From Rhodoferax sp. TS-BS-61-7 (lineage in GTDB: Bacteria; Pseudomonadota; Gammaproteobacteria; Burkholderiales; Burkholderiaceae_C): a stretch of DNA of 64,000 nucleotides. A program made the translations under genes and the position numbers. The notes under the pieces are model-generated. The model was given only the letters and a program-made list of their open reading frames with translations. It did no database searches and was not told the origin of the DNA. The stretch is taken from NCBI RefSeq assembly GCF_002943465.1, contig NZ_PTQY01000010.1:1-64000 (forward strand), in the 5' to 3' direction. This document shows, in pieces, positions 13,018-22,049 of the stretch (positions are counted from its first letter, which is position 1; the number at the start of each line of letters is the position of its first letter).

Positions 13018-15447
13018 TCAGCGCAGCTTGCGACCCAGCTTGGCGCTGGGTTTGGCGGCGCCGGTCACCCGCGGGGGCAACCCGGTGTGCTGGGTCAGCA
13101 TGCGCCCCTTCACCGGTGCGGCAGCTTTGACTGGTGCCGCCGTCGAATTTTTCTTGCGTGCGCTCTGGTAACCCCCATCGCCCAGCGGCTGGAAGGTGGG
13201 AATCAGGTGGTGCTTGCCATTGCCCACCAAATCGGCACGGCCCATGGTCTTGAGCGCTTCGCGCAACAGCGGCCAGTTGTTGGGGTCGTGGTAACGCAAA
13301 AACGCCTTGTGCAGGCGGCGGCGCTTTTCACCACGCACGATGTCCACTGTTTCGTCGTCACTCTGCGCCGTGCGGTGCACACGTTTGAGCGTGTTGCGCC
13401 CGGAGTGGTACATCGCCGTGGCCGTGGCCATGGGGCTGGGGTAGAAAGTCTGCACCTGGTCGGCGCGAAAGCCATTCTTCTTGAGCCAGATGGCCAGATT
13501 CATCATGTCTTCATCGGTCGTGCCCGGGTGGGCGGCGATGAAGTAGGGAATCAGGAACTGCTTCTTGCCTGCTTCGGCACTGAACTTCTCGAACAGGGTC
13601 TTGAACTTGTCATAAGAACCGATGCCCGGCTTCATCATCTTGGTCAGCGGCCCCTGCTCGGTGTGCTCGGGCGCAATCTTCAGGTAGCCACCCACGTGGT
13701 GCTGCACCAGTTCTTTCACGTACTCGGGGCTCTTGACGGCCAGGTCGTAACGCAGGCCGGAGCCGATCAATATCTTCTTGATGCCCTTGAGCGCGCGCGC
13801 GCGGCGGTAGATCTTGATCAGCGGGTCGTGGTTGGTGCCCAGGTTGGAACAGATGCCGGGGTAAACACAGCTGGGCTTGCGGCAGGCGGCTTCGATCTCG
13901 GGGGTTTTGCAGCCCAGGCGGTACATATTGGCCGTGGGGCCGCCCAGGTCGGAGATGGTGCCGGTGAAGCCCTTGACCTTGTCGCGAATGTCTTCCACTT
14001 CTTTGATGATGGATTCTTCGGAGCGGCTCTGGATGATGCGGCCTTCGTGCTCGGTGATGGAGCAGAAGGTGCAGCCGCCAAAGCAGCCGCGCATGATGTT
14101 GACCGAGAAGCGGATCATTTCCCAGGCCGGGATCTTGGTCGCGCCGTCATGGCTGCCGTTTTCGTCGGCGTAGCTGGGGTGCGGACTGCGCGCGTACGGC
14201 AAGTCAAACACCAGGTCCATCTCGGCGGTGGTCAGCGGGATGGGGGGCGGGTTGATCCAGACGTCACGCGCCGTGGTGCCTTCGCCGTGCGCTTGCACCA
14301 GTGCGCGGGCGTTACCAGGGTTGGTCTCCAGGTGCAACACGCGGTTGGCGTGGGCGTAGAGGATGGGATCGCTCTTGACCTGTTCGTAACTGGGCAGGCG
14401 GATCACCGAACGGTCACGCGGTGGCACCTTGATCTTGCCCTTGGTACTGGCCAACGCGGGGTTGGCAAAGAATGTCAGCGGTGCGATGGCCGCGTTAACC
14501 TCAGGTTTTGAGTCTTTTTGGCCTCTAGCACCCGTGGAATCTGCGCGAACAGCTCCTGAATTAATAGCACCACCAGCCTCCGCAGCTTGGGCAACCGCCT
14601 TGGCTTCGTCTTCTTTGGCGCAAGTTGCGCCCTGCTCTGCCGCCTGCTCGCTGGTGGTCATGTAGGGGTTGACGTGGGCCTCCACGCGGCCCGGCTCGTC
14701 CACAGTAGTGGACGTAATCTCAAACCAACCCTTGCCGCTTTCATCGTCCGGGCGGCGCACAAAAGCGGTGCCGCGCACGTCGGTGATGTGCTCCACCGGT
14801 TCTTTGGCGGCCAGACGGTGGGCGATTTCGACAATCGCGCGCTCGGCGTTGCCGTACAGCAGCAGGTCGCACTTGGCGTCCACCACCACGCTGCGGCGTA
14901 CTTTGTCGCTCCAGTAGTCGTAGTGGGCAATGCGGCGCAAAGAGCCTTCGATGCCACCCAAGATGATGGGCACATCTTTAAACGCTTCGCGGCAGCGCTG
15001 GCTATAGACGATGGCGGCGCGGTCGGGGCGCTTACCGCCTATGTCGCCGGGGGTGTAGGCGTCGTCACTGCGGATCTTGCGGTCTGCGGTGTAGCGGTTG
15101 ATCATGGAATCCATGTTGCCGCTGGTCACACCCCAGAACAGGTTGGGCTTACCCAAGGCCTTGAAGGCCTCGGCGCTAGACCAGTCGGGCTGGGCAATGA
15201 TGCCGACCCGGAAACCCTGGGCCTCCAGCATGCGGCCGATCACGGCCATACCGAAGCTGGGGTGGTCCACATAGGCGTCACCCGTCACAAGAATGATGTC
15301 GCAGCTGTCCCAGCCCAGCACATCCATCTCTTTGCGGCTCATCGGCAAAAACTTGGCCGTGCCAAAACGGGCCGCCCAGTACTTGCGGTAGCTGGACAGC
15401 GGCTTGGCGGCGCGCGCGAAAAAGGAGACGTCGACTGGGGCGTTCAT
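13018..15447 (-). CDS. ygiQ: YgiQ family radical SAM protein
   Basis: This radical SAM enzyme has a UPF0313 N-terminal domain, and its substrate is not known. The [4Fe-4S] cysteines are C455, C459 and C462 ([10 protein letters not shown]) when counted from the ATG at 15447. The N-terminal domain shows [17 protein letters not shown], and the C-terminal tail is a basic DUF3362-like region. I chose the start that gives [24 protein letters not shown]; earlier codons run into the upstream intergenic region. At about 809 aa it is some 70 aa longer than E. coli YgiQ as I recall it. Part of the excess is a low-complexity stretch at about residues 275-320, of which residues 294-315 are a translated copy of the 65-bp repeat found elsewhere in this window. 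Confidence 0.92.
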   Translation of the reverse strand: MNAPVDVSFFARAAKPLSSYRKYWAARFGTAKFLPMSRKEMDVLGWDSCDIILVTGDAYVDHPSFGMAVIGRMLEAQGFRVGIIAQPDWSSAEAFKALGKPNLFWGVTSGNMDSMINRYTADRKIRSDDAYTPGDIGGKRPDRAAIVYSQRCREAFKDVPIILGGIEGSLRRIAHYDYWSDKVRRSVVVDAKCDLLLYGNAERAIVEIAHRLAAKEPVEHITDVRGTAFVRRPDDESGKGWFEITSTTVDEPGRVEAHVNPYMTTSEQAAEQGATCAKEDEAKAVAQAAEAGGAINSGAVRADSTGARGQKDSKPEVNAAIAPLTFFANPALASTKGKIKVPPRDRSVIRLPSYEQVKSDPILYAHANRVLHLETNPGNARALVQAHGEGTTARDVWINPPPIPLTTAEMDLVFDLPYARSPHPSYADENGSHDGATKIPAWEMIRFSVNIMRGCFGGCTFCSITEHEGRIIQSRSEESIIKEVEDIRDKVKGFTGTISDLGGPTANMYRLGCKTPEIEAACRKPSCVYPGICSNLGTNHDPLIKIYRRARALKGIKKILIGSGLRYDLAVKSPEYVKELVQHHVGGYLKIAPEHTEQGPLTKMMKPGIGSYDKFKTLFEKFSAEAGKKQFLIPYFIAAHPGTTDEDMMNLAIWLKKNGFRADQVQTFYPSPMATATAMYHSGRNTLKRVHRTAQSDDETVDIVRGEKRRRLHKAFLRYHDPNNWPLLREALKTMGRADLVGNGKHHLIPTFQPLGDGGYQSARKKNSTAAPVKAAAPVKGRMLTQHTGLPPRVTGAAKPSAKLGRKLR
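14504..14568 (-). repeat. 65-bp repeat, copy inside ygiQ (in frame)
   Basis: On the minus strand this reads GCTAT-N7-GGAGCTGTTCGCGCAGATTCC and then ACGGGTGCTAGAGGCC, matching the intergenic copies at 27730, 37130, 39811, 53306, 54867 and 23968 (reverse). It adds no stop codon and is translated as roughly [20 protein letters not shown]. Most other copies would carry a TAA or other disruption in the same frame, so this one appears to have been filtered for read-through. Confidence 0.75.
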
Positions 15448-15679
15448 GGGGATCCGGGGGGTAACCCTAGAGTGTAAGGTTTTGCGCGTGTCAGCGCAGC
15501 TTTTAGGGACAAGCGGGACGCCAGCACCGAAGCGCAATCGGAATTTTGTGCGCCGTTCGCCAGCGGAAAGCGCCAAATGCCCACATTTCCACGGTAAAAA
15601 CCCCAATGCACTGGAGTGGGGCGGCATCAAATTTGCTCTGCTTAGCCCGTAGAATGATTTTTCTTACATTTTCAAACCG

Positions 15680-15697
15680 CCGGGGATGCGTCTCCGG
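15680..15697 (+). promoter_or_regulatory. Leader hairpin before aotJ
   Basis: CCGGGGA (15680-15686), a TGCG loop and TCTCCGG (15691-15697) form a 7-bp stem with one G-U pair. It ends 7 nt before the aotJ ribosome site AAAGGA. This could stabilise the mRNA or modulate initiation. It is a structure seen by eye, not a recognised riboswitch. Confidence 0.4.
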
Positions 15698-15716
15698 TAT
15701 TTCAAAGGATCTATCC

Positions 15717-16559
15717 ATGAAGAAACTCCTGCTGGCACTGGCAGTGACCTCCGTTTTGGCGGCCTGCGGCAAAAAAGAAGAAGCCGCTCCCGCAGCCCCT
15801 GCTGCGCCTGCATCGGCCCCAGCTGCTGCTGCGCCCGCGCCTGAAGTGGGTCCCCTCAAAGTCGCGATTGACCCGACTTACGAACCCTTCACCTTCAAGT
15901 CTGCCGATGGCACCCCTACCGGCTTCGACGTGGATGTGGCCAACGCCCTGTGCGAGCAGATCAAGCGCAAGTGCGAGTTTGTGGAACAAGTCTGGGACAG
16001 CATGATCCCCGGCCTGAACGCCAAGAAGTACGACGTCATCATTTCCTCCATGTCCGCTACTGATGAGCGCAAGAAGGAAATTGACTTTACCGACAAGTAC
16101 TACCAAACCCCCAGCCGCATCGTGCTGAAAAAGGGCACCAAGTTCACAGACCTGGCTTCCTTGAAGGGCAAAAAAATCGGCGTTCTCAAGGGCAGCACCC
16201 AAGAAAAATACGCCATGGACAACCTCAAGCCCGTTGGCGTGGTGGTGAACTCCTACGAAGCGCAAGACCAGGTTTACCTGGACATCAAGTCCGGCCGTCT
16301 GGACGGTACCGTGGCAGACTTCCTGGAAGTGACCGGCGGTTTTCTCAGCAAGCCTGAAGGCGCCAAGTACGAATTCGTCGGCCCCGTGCTGAGCGATGTC
16401 AAGTATTTCGCAGGTGCAGCTGTTGCACTGCGCAAAGGCGAAGACAAACTCAAAGGCGAGCTGAACGAAGCCATCAAGACCATCCGCTCCAACGGTACTT
16501 ACAAGACCCTGAACGACAAGTACTTTGCCAAGTACAGCATCGACGTTTACGGCGAATAA
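15717..16559 (+). CDS. aotJ: Arginine/ornithine-type ABC transporter substrate-binding lipoprotein
   Basis: This binds a cationic amino acid (lysine/arginine/ornithine/histidine class) in the periplasm. The product is 280 aa. A lipoprotein signal (lipobox LAAC, Cys17) is followed by an Ala/Pro/Glu-rich linker and the class-3 solute-binding fold, with VAIDPTYEPFTFKSADG, GFDVDVANALC, WDSMIPGLNAKKYDVIISSMS and KKGTKFTDLASLKGKKIGVL. The start at 15717 has AAAGGA 8 nt upstream. It opens an operon in the order J-Q-M-O-P, the arrangement known for Pseudomonas aotJQMOP, which is the basis for the symbol. Specificity within the cationic group cannot be read from the sequence. Confidence 0.9.
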   Translation: MKKLLLALAVTSVLAACGKKEEAAPAAPAAPASAPAAAAPAPEVGPLKVAIDPTYEPFTFKSADGTPTGFDVDVANALCEQIKRKCEFVEQVWDSMIPGLNAKKYDVIISSMSATDERKKEIDFTDKYYQTPSRIVLKKGTKFTDLASLKGKKIGVLKGSTQEKYAMDNLKPVGVVVNSYEAQDQVYLDIKSGRLDGTVADFLEVTGGFLSKPEGAKYEFVGPVLSDVKYFAGAAVALRKGEDKLKGELNEAIKTIRSNGTYKTLNDKYFAKYSIDVYGE

Positions 16560-16573
16560 TCTTGTAACAGCTC

Positions 16574-16609
16574 AACACAACGGGGCGCATGATGGCGCCC
16601 CGTTGTGTT
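16574..16609 (+). terminator. Perfect 15-bp hairpin between aotJ and aotQ
   Basis: Arms 16574-16588 and 16595-16609 are exact inverted repeats of 15 bp around an ATGATG loop. No T-run follows, and the aotQ start lies only 17 nt downstream. Such hairpins after binding-protein genes commonly stabilise the upstream message or attenuate read-through, so that binding protein exceeds permease; that role is inference here. Confidence 0.7.
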
Positions 16610-16626
16610 AATTGCCCAAGCCTCTC

Positions 16627-17313
16627 ATGAATGCTTATTACGTCGCCATCCTGCAAGGCTCGGTCCTCACAGTCGGCGTCTCACTCTGCGCACTGCTGGT
16701 CGCCATTGTTTTGGGCCTGCTGGGTGCAAGTGCCAAACTTTCGGGCCGCCCGGTGCTGGGATCCGTGGCTGCGACCTACACCACCGTCATCCGTGGCGTC
16801 CCCGACCTGGTGGTCATGTTGCTGGTCTTTTATGGCGGCACCATCGGACTGAATCACCTGCTGGAACTCGCTGGCAGCAAAGCCACCGTTGACATCAACC
16901 CTTTTCTGGCCGGCGTCCTCACGCTCGGCTTTATTTATGGTGCCTACATGACGGAAACCTTCCGCGGCGCCATCCTCTCCATCCCCAAAGGCCAGATGGA
17001 AGCTGCCGTGGCCTACGGCATGCACCCGCTACAAGCCTTTGTGCGCATCACCCTGCCTCAGATGGTGCGTTACGCCCTGCCCGGCTTCACCAATAACTGG
17101 CTGGTGCTGATCAAGTCCACCGCACTGGTCAGCCTGATTGGCCTGAAGGAAATGACCTACCTCTCCAAACAGGCCAGCGCCGCCACCCGCTCGCCGTTTG
17201 CGTTTTTCCTGTTCACCGCAGCCTTATTTCTGATTTACACCACCATCTCCCTGTACGCGCTGCGCAAGCTCAATGCGCGCTACAGCCTGGGTGCAAAGCG
17301 GGGTGAATTATGA
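16627..17313 (+). CDS. aotQ: Arginine/ornithine-type ABC transporter permease (HisQ-like)
   Basis: This inner-membrane permease of the polar amino acid uptake family has about 228 aa and around five membrane segments. The family signature is present: TTVIRGVPDLVVMLLVFYGG near residues 50-70 and the ATPase-contacting EAAVAYGMHPLQAFVRITLPQ loop in the second half. I prefer the ATG at 16627, which starts MNAYYVAILQGSVLTV, over a TTG 15 nt upstream. The stop overlaps the aotM start by 4 nt (ATGA), so translation is probably coupled. It pairs with AotM and the ATPase AotP. Confidence 0.92.
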   Translation: MNAYYVAILQGSVLTVGVSLCALLVAIVLGLLGASAKLSGRPVLGSVAATYTTVIRGVPDLVVMLLVFYGGTIGLNHLLELAGSKATVDINPFLAGVLTLGFIYGAYMTETFRGAILSIPKGQMEAAVAYGMHPLQAFVRITLPQMVRYALPGFTNNWLVLIKSTALVSLIGLKEMTYLSKQASAATRSPFAFFLFTAALFLIYTTISLYALRKLNARYSLGAKRGEL

Positions 17314-18023
17314 AATGGCATGTGATTTTTGAGCCCCAGAACCTGGAGCTCTACGCCACCGGCATCCTCACTACGCTGGGGCTGTTGTTTTCGTCGCTGG
17401 GCATTGGTGCCGTGCTGGCGCTGATTTTTGCCCTGCTGCTGACCGGCCCCTGGGCGCCGCTGCGCTGGATCGTCGGGGCCTATACCTACGTGATCCGCGG
17501 CACGCCGCTGCTGATTCAGGTCTACCTGATTTATTACGGCCTGGGCCAGCTGGAGTGGATCCAGGCGCGCTGGGACGACGTTTGGCCCTGGACTCATTTC
17601 AAGGAACCCTTCTTCTGCGCACTGCTGGCCTTCAGCCTCAACACCGCGGGTTACACCGCCGAGATGCTGGCCGGCGCCATCCGCGAAACCTCGGCCGGCG
17701 AGATCGAATCGGCCCAGGCCTTTGGCATGAGCCGTTTCCAGGTCATGCGCCACATCGTGCTGCCCAGTGCGCTACGCCGCACCCTGCCCGCCTACAGCAA
17801 CGAGGTGGTCATGATGCTGCAAAGCACCAGCCTGGCCAGTGCCGTGCCCAGCATGCTGGACGTCACGGCGGCGGCCAGCCGCGTCTACTCCGACTACTAC
17901 CTGCCCTTTGAAGCCTACATTGCCGCGGCTGCCATTTACCTGGTGGCATCGTTCTGCCTGATTGGCATGTTCCGGTTGGCGGAGAAACAATTCCTGGCCT
18001 ACCTCGCGCCCCGCAAGCACTGA
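17310..18023 (+). CDS. aotM: Arginine/ornithine-type ABC transporter permease (HisM-like)
   Basis: This is the second permease subunit of the importer, 237 aa. It has the IRGTPLLIQVYLIYYGLGQ signature near residues 65-85 and the EIESAQAFGMSRFQVMRHIVLPSA loop that docks on the ATPase. The membrane segments are Leu/Ile-rich and the N-terminus lies close to the first helix, as in HisM. It overlaps aotQ by 4 nt and ends 6 nt before aotO. Confidence 0.92.
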   Translation: MKWHVIFEPQNLELYATGILTTLGLLFSSLGIGAVLALIFALLLTGPWAPLRWIVGAYTYVIRGTPLLIQVYLIYYGLGQLEWIQARWDDVWPWTHFKEPFFCALLAFSLNTAGYTAEMLAGAIRETSAGEIESAQAFGMSRFQVMRHIVLPSALRRTLPAYSNEVVMMLQSTSLASAVPSMLDVTAAASRVYSDYYLPFEAYIAAAAIYLVASFCLIGMFRLAEKQFLAYLAPRKH

Positions 18024-18029
18024 ACCGCC

Positions 18030-19160
18030 ATGCAACGCATTGACCACCCTCTGCTCTCCAACAGCCTAGGCAGCCACCGCAGCCTGAGCAGCTTCCATTA
18101 CGGCACGCCGGGCCACGGCCCCAAGGTTTACATCCAAGCCAGCCTGCATGCCGAAGAACTGCCCGGCATGCTGGTAGCCCACCACCTGCGCGCGCTGTTG
18201 GATGCCGCCGACACGGCAGGACAGATCTTGGGCGAGATCACCCTGGTGCCTGTGGCCAACCCGATTGGTCTGGCCCAGCGGGTCGATCACAAACCCATGG
18301 GGCGGTTTGAGCTGGCCAGCAGCGAAAACTTCAACCGCCACTACCCCGATCTAGCCAAGGCCGTGTTGCCCAACGTACAACGCCAAATGGGCCCGGACCC
18401 CGCGGCCAACGTGGCCACGGTGCGCCGTGCCATGGGCGACTACCTACGTCAATGGCAACCGGAGACTGAGCTGCAGAGCCTGCGCCGCAGCCTGCTCACG
18501 CTGGCACACGACGCGGACTACGTGATCGATCTGCACTGCGACTGCGAAGGTGTTCTGCACTTCTACACCGAAGAACCGTGCTGGCCGCAACTCGCGCCGC
18601 TGGCGCATTTGCTCAAGGCACGCGCAGTGCTGCTGGCCAAAAACTCAGGCGGCGGACCGTTTGACGAATGCCTGTCCGGCGCTTGGTGGCAACTGGCGGA
18701 GGCCCTGCAAGCGGCGGGACTCTCCGCCCCCCTGCCCCAGGGCTGCAACAGCACCACCGTAGAACTGCGTGGTGAGGCCGATGTAACCCATGCCTGCGCG
18801 CAAGAAGACGCGCAGGCCGTGTGGGCCTTTTTGCAGCACATTCAGGCCCTGGGCTGCGCGCAGCCTCCCGTAATTCCGGCCGCCCTGTGCCCGGCCACGC
18901 CTCTGGCGGGCTCCGAGACCCTGCGCACGCCGGTGCCCGGCGTCGTGGTCTACATCGCCGATGTGGGCCAGCGCCTGCACATGGGCGATCTGGTGGCCGA
19001 AGTGATTGACCCGATTGCCAACACCACCCACCGCGTGGTGGCCGGTGTGGATGGGGTGTTGTACGCCCGCGTGCGTGACCGTTATGCCCTGTCCGGCGCC
19101 GAAATCGGCAAAATTGCCGGCACCACCCCTTTTCGAACCGGAGACTTGCTGGGCGCCTGA
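18030..19160 (+). CDS. aotO: Succinylglutamate desuccinylase/aspartoacylase-like protein of the aot operon
   Basis: This is a zinc metallohydrolase-fold protein of 376 aa (M14/AstE-AspA superfamily). The metal-binding HxxE pair is visible in ASLHAEELPG near residue 45, and a third ligand is likely in YVIDLHCDCEG in the middle. A carboxy-terminal beta-rich region (VPGVVVYIADVGQRLHMGDLVAEV) resembles a lipoyl-like barrel seen in this subfamily. A homologous gene, aotO, sits at the same position in the Pseudomonas aot operon, where its function is, to my knowledge, not established. Its constant association with the importer suggests it deacylates an imported N-acyl or modified amino acid, but this is inference. 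Confidence 0.8.
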   Translation: MQRIDHPLLSNSLGSHRSLSSFHYGTPGHGPKVYIQASLHAEELPGMLVAHHLRALLDAADTAGQILGEITLVPVANPIGLAQRVDHKPMGRFELASSENFNRHYPDLAKAVLPNVQRQMGPDPAANVATVRRAMGDYLRQWQPETELQSLRRSLLTLAHDADYVIDLHCDCEGVLHFYTEEPCWPQLAPLAHLLKARAVLLAKNSGGGPFDECLSGAWWQLAEALQAAGLSAPLPQGCNSTTVELRGEADVTHACAQEDAQAVWAFLQHIQALGCAQPPVIPAALCPATPLAGSETLRTPVPGVVVYIADVGQRLHMGDLVAEVIDPIANTTHRVVAGVDGVLYARVRDRYALSGAEIGKIAGTTPFRTGDLLGA

Positions 19161-19202
19161 ACGCCCAGCCGCCCCGACCCAACGCGCCCCACTGTTTGCA
19201 CC

Positions 19203-19979
19203 ATGACTACCAAGCCCCTCAAACTCCAGGTCGAAAACATCCACAAACGTTTTGGTGACAATGAAGTGCTCAAAGGCGTTTCACTGTCCGCCCATGCGGG
19301 GGATGTGATCAGCATCATCGGCAGCTCCGGCTCCGGCAAAAGCACTTTTCTGCGCTGCATCAACATGCTGGAAAAACCCCACCAAGGCCGTATCCACGTG
19401 GCGGGTGAAGAGCTGAAACTGGTGGCTGCCCCCAACGGCGAGCTGTCGGCACAGGACCCCAAACAACTGCAGCGCCTGCGCACCAAACTGGCCATGGTGT
19501 TCCAGCACTTCAACCTCTGGGCCCACATGACGGTGCTGCAAAACATCATCGAAGTGCCGGTGCATGTGCTCGGCATCCCCAAAGACCAGGCGGTGGACAC
19601 GGCGCGCAAATACCTCACCAAGGTAGGCCTTTCCGGTGTGGAAGACCGCTACCCCGCCCACATGAGCGGTGGCCAGCAACAGCGCGTGGCGATTGCGCGC
19701 GCTTTGGCGGTGGAACCCGAAGTGATGCTGTTTGACGAACCCACCAGCGCACTCGACCCCGAACTGGTGTCCGAAGTACTCAAGGTCATGAAAAACCTGG
19801 CGCAAGAAGGCCGCACCATGGTGGTCGTGACCCACGAAATGGGCTTTGCCCGTGAGGTGGCCAACCACCTGGTGTTTCTGCACAAGGGCCTGGTGGAAGA
19901 AGAAGGCCACCCCGCCGAAGTGTTGGCCCACCCCAAGAGTGAACGCCTGGCCCAGTTCCTGTCGGGCAGCCTAAAGTAA
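19203..19979 (+). CDS. aotP: Arginine/ornithine-type ABC transporter ATP-binding protein
   Basis: This ATPase energises amino acid import through AotQ/AotM. The product is 258 aa. Walker A is GSSGSGKST near residues 39-47, the signature is [15 protein letters not shown], Walker B is [12 protein letters not shown], and the switch histidine lies in [12 protein letters not shown]. The ATG at 19203 follows a 42-nt gap after aotO. The high similarity to HisP/GlnQ-type ATPases and the operon position make the assignment clear. Confidence 0.94.
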   Translation: MTTKPLKLQVENIHKRFGDNEVLKGVSLSAHAGDVISIIGSSGSGKSTFLRCINMLEKPHQGRIHVAGEELKLVAAPNGELSAQDPKQLQRLRTKLAMVFQHFNLWAHMTVLQNIIEVPVHVLGIPKDQAVDTARKYLTKVGLSGVEDRYPAHMSGGQQQRVAIARALAVEPEVMLFDEPTSALDPELVSEVLKVMKNLAQEGRTMVVVTHEMGFAREVANHLVFLHKGLVEEEGHPAEVLAHPKSERLAQFLSGSLK

Positions 19980-19996
19980 ACCACGGGCCACCGCCC

Positions 19997-22042
19997 ATGC
20001 CCACCCGCGCAACCTCCAGCCTGTTTGAGCAGTTGCCCATTGGGGCCTACCGCTCGCGGGTGAATGGGCAGTTGCTGCAGGTGAATGCCGCATTTTTGCG
20101 GCTCAATGGCTACCGAAGCCAAGAGGAGATGCAGGCCGACCCCGCGGCCCACCGCAACCCCTATCTCCAGCCTCAGCGGCGTGAACGTTTTGCCGAGCTG
20201 ATGCGTGAGCATGGGCAAGTGACCAACTTTGTGTCAGAGATGGTCCGCCTCAAGACTGGCCAACCCATGTGGGTGCGCGAACACGCCCACGTGATGCGCG
20301 ATGAACACGGCGAAGTGCTCTTCTATGAAGGCACCGTAGAGGACATCACGCCTGAGCGCGCCTCGCGCGCCGCACTGCGCAAGAGTGAAGCCCTGCTACG
20401 CAACGTGCTGCAGACCATTCCTGATCAGGTTTGGCTCAAAGACATTGACGGGGTGTACCTGACATGTAATGAGTCATTCGCCACCAAGGTGGGCATACGC
20501 CCCGGAGACATCATCGGCACCCGTGACGCCCACTGGGTGGAAGAGTCGGTGGCAGCCAGTTTTCTGGCTTCCGACCGTTGGGCTATCCAGGCAGGCAAGT
20601 CCGTCACCTTTGAAGAAAGCAGCCCCACCAGCATCAACCCCCAGGGCGAGCTGTTTGAAGTCACCAAAACCCCCATGCGGGATTCCGATGGCAACATCAT
20701 TGGTGTGTTGGGTATGTCACGCAACATCCAGGAGCGCAAAGTGGCAGAAGCCCTGTTGCGTGACACCACCGAACAGCTGGAGCTGGCCATCATGGGCGCA
20801 GACTTGGGCCGCTGGGACCACGACCTCACCAGCGAGCGCGGTTACTACCTGGACGAACGCGCCTGCCAGATGCTGGGGCGTAACCCGCAAGAGAGTGAAC
20901 TGGCCCGCGCCTGGGGCCACCTGGTGCACCCCGATGACCTTCCCTCGGCCATGCAGGCCATGCGTGCCCACCTGACGGGTGCATCACCCGCCTACCAGGC
21001 CGAGTACCGTGCGCGACACACCGATGGTCGCTGGATGTGGCTCAGTAGCCGGGGCAAAGTGGTGCAGTTCAGCAAAGATGGGGCACCCCAACGCATGGTG
21101 GGCACGCTGATGGACATCTCCGGGCGCAAACAAGCCGAAGCCCAGCTGTACGCCACCCAAGCGGAGCTGGAGGCCACCCTCAAGGCCCTGCCCGACCTGC
21201 TGTTCGAATTCAGCGCCGACGGCCACTACCGTGCGGTGCACAGCCAAAACACCGGCCTTCTGGACCGCCCACCCCAGGTGCTGCTGGGCCGCTTGATCAC
21301 CGAAATGTTGCCCAAGGAAGCCGCGGACACCTGCATGGCCGCGCTGCGCGAGGCTCAGGCCAGCGGCCGCTCCAACGGCCAGCAATACAGCCTGGAATTG
21401 CCAGCAGGCAAACTGTGGTTTGAGCTCTCGGTGGTACGCAAACCCACGGTGCCCGGCGAAGAAGAACGTTTTATTGCCATTGCCCGCGACATCAGCGAAC
21501 GCAAAAGCGCTGAGGAGGCGATTCGCCACCTGGCTTTCCACGACACCCTGACGGGCCTGCCCAACCGCCGCCTGCTGACCGACCGCCTGCAGCGGGCCAT
21601 GGGCACCAGCCAGCGCAAAGGTGAACACGGCGCGCTGATGTTTCTGGATCTGGACCAGTTCAAGCAGCTCAACGACACCTACGGCCACGACGTGGGCGAC
21701 CTGTTGCTGCAAGAGGTGGCACGGCGCCTACAGCAAAGCATCCGCGCTGTGGATACCGTGGCCCGCCTGGGTGGCGACGAGTTTGTGGTGCTGATCCAGG
21801 ACCTGAGTGCCGACATTGACGAAGCCAGCATGCACGCCACGACCGTAGGCCACAAAATTCTGGCGAGCCTGAACGACCCCTATGTGCTCAACCAGCGGCC
21901 GCACGCCACCACACCCAGCATCGGCATTACACTGTTCAAAGGCGAAGACACTGCGCCCAATGAGCTCCTGAAACAAGCCGACACCGCCATGTACCAGGCC
22001 AAGGCCAATGGCAGAAACACCCTGTGTTTCTTTAAACCGTAA
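19997..22042 (+). CDS. Diguanylate cyclase with four PAS domains
   Basis: This soluble 681-aa protein has no membrane segment. It carries four successive PAS modules (about residues 8-117, 133-245, 258-380 and 385-508; the third is a PAS_3 type with RWMWLSSRGKV) and a C-terminal GGDEF domain (about 515-681). The active site RLGGDEF is intact near residue 592. The inhibitory I-site RxxD (RAVD) lies five residues before it, so feedback inhibition by c-di-GMP is expected. No EAL domain is present. The start is 17 nt after the aotP stop, so it is probably co-transcribed with the amino acid importer. That position suggests c-di-GMP output tied to amino acid supply, which is inference. Confidence 0.9.
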   Translation: MPTRATSSLFEQLPIGAYRSRVNGQLLQVNAAFLRLNGYRSQEEMQADPAAHRNPYLQPQRRERFAELMREHGQVTNFVSEMVRLKTGQPMWVREHAHVMRDEHGEVLFYEGTVEDITPERASRAALRKSEALLRNVLQTIPDQVWLKDIDGVYLTCNESFATKVGIRPGDIIGTRDAHWVEESVAASFLASDRWAIQAGKSVTFEESSPTSINPQGELFEVTKTPMRDSDGNIIGVLGMSRNIQERKVAEALLRDTTEQLELAIMGADLGRWDHDLTSERGYYLDERACQMLGRNPQESELARAWGHLVHPDDLPSAMQAMRAHLTGASPAYQAEYRARHTDGRWMWLSSRGKVVQFSKDGAPQRMVGTLMDISGRKQAEAQLYATQAELEATLKALPDLLFEFSADGHYRAVHSQNTGLLDRPPQVLLGRLITEMLPKEAADTCMAALREAQASGRSNGQQYSLELPAGKLWFELSVVRKPTVPGEEERFIAIARDISERKSAEEAIRHLAFHDTLTGLPNRRLLTDRLQRAMGTSQRKGEHGALMFLDLDQFKQLNDTYGHDVGDLLLQEVARRLQQSIRAVDTVARLGGDEFVVLIQDLSADIDEASMHATTVGHKILASLNDPYVLNQRPHATTPSIGITLFKGEDTAPNELLKQADTAMYQAKANGRNTLCFFKP

Positions 22043-22049
22043 AAAGCCC

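Noticed and set aside
13087-14511. 474-aa plus-strand reading frame over ygiQ
   Set aside because: Antisense to YgiQ, whose radical SAM motif and conserved stretches are unambiguous.
15711-16265. 184-aa minus-strand reading frame over aotJ
   Set aside because: Opposite to a clear binding protein with lipobox and ribosome site.
16574-16609. Full terminator of aotJ
   Set aside because: The stem is perfect but there is no T-run and the next operon gene starts 17 nt later, so complete termination is unlikely; kept as an attenuating or stabilising hairpin.
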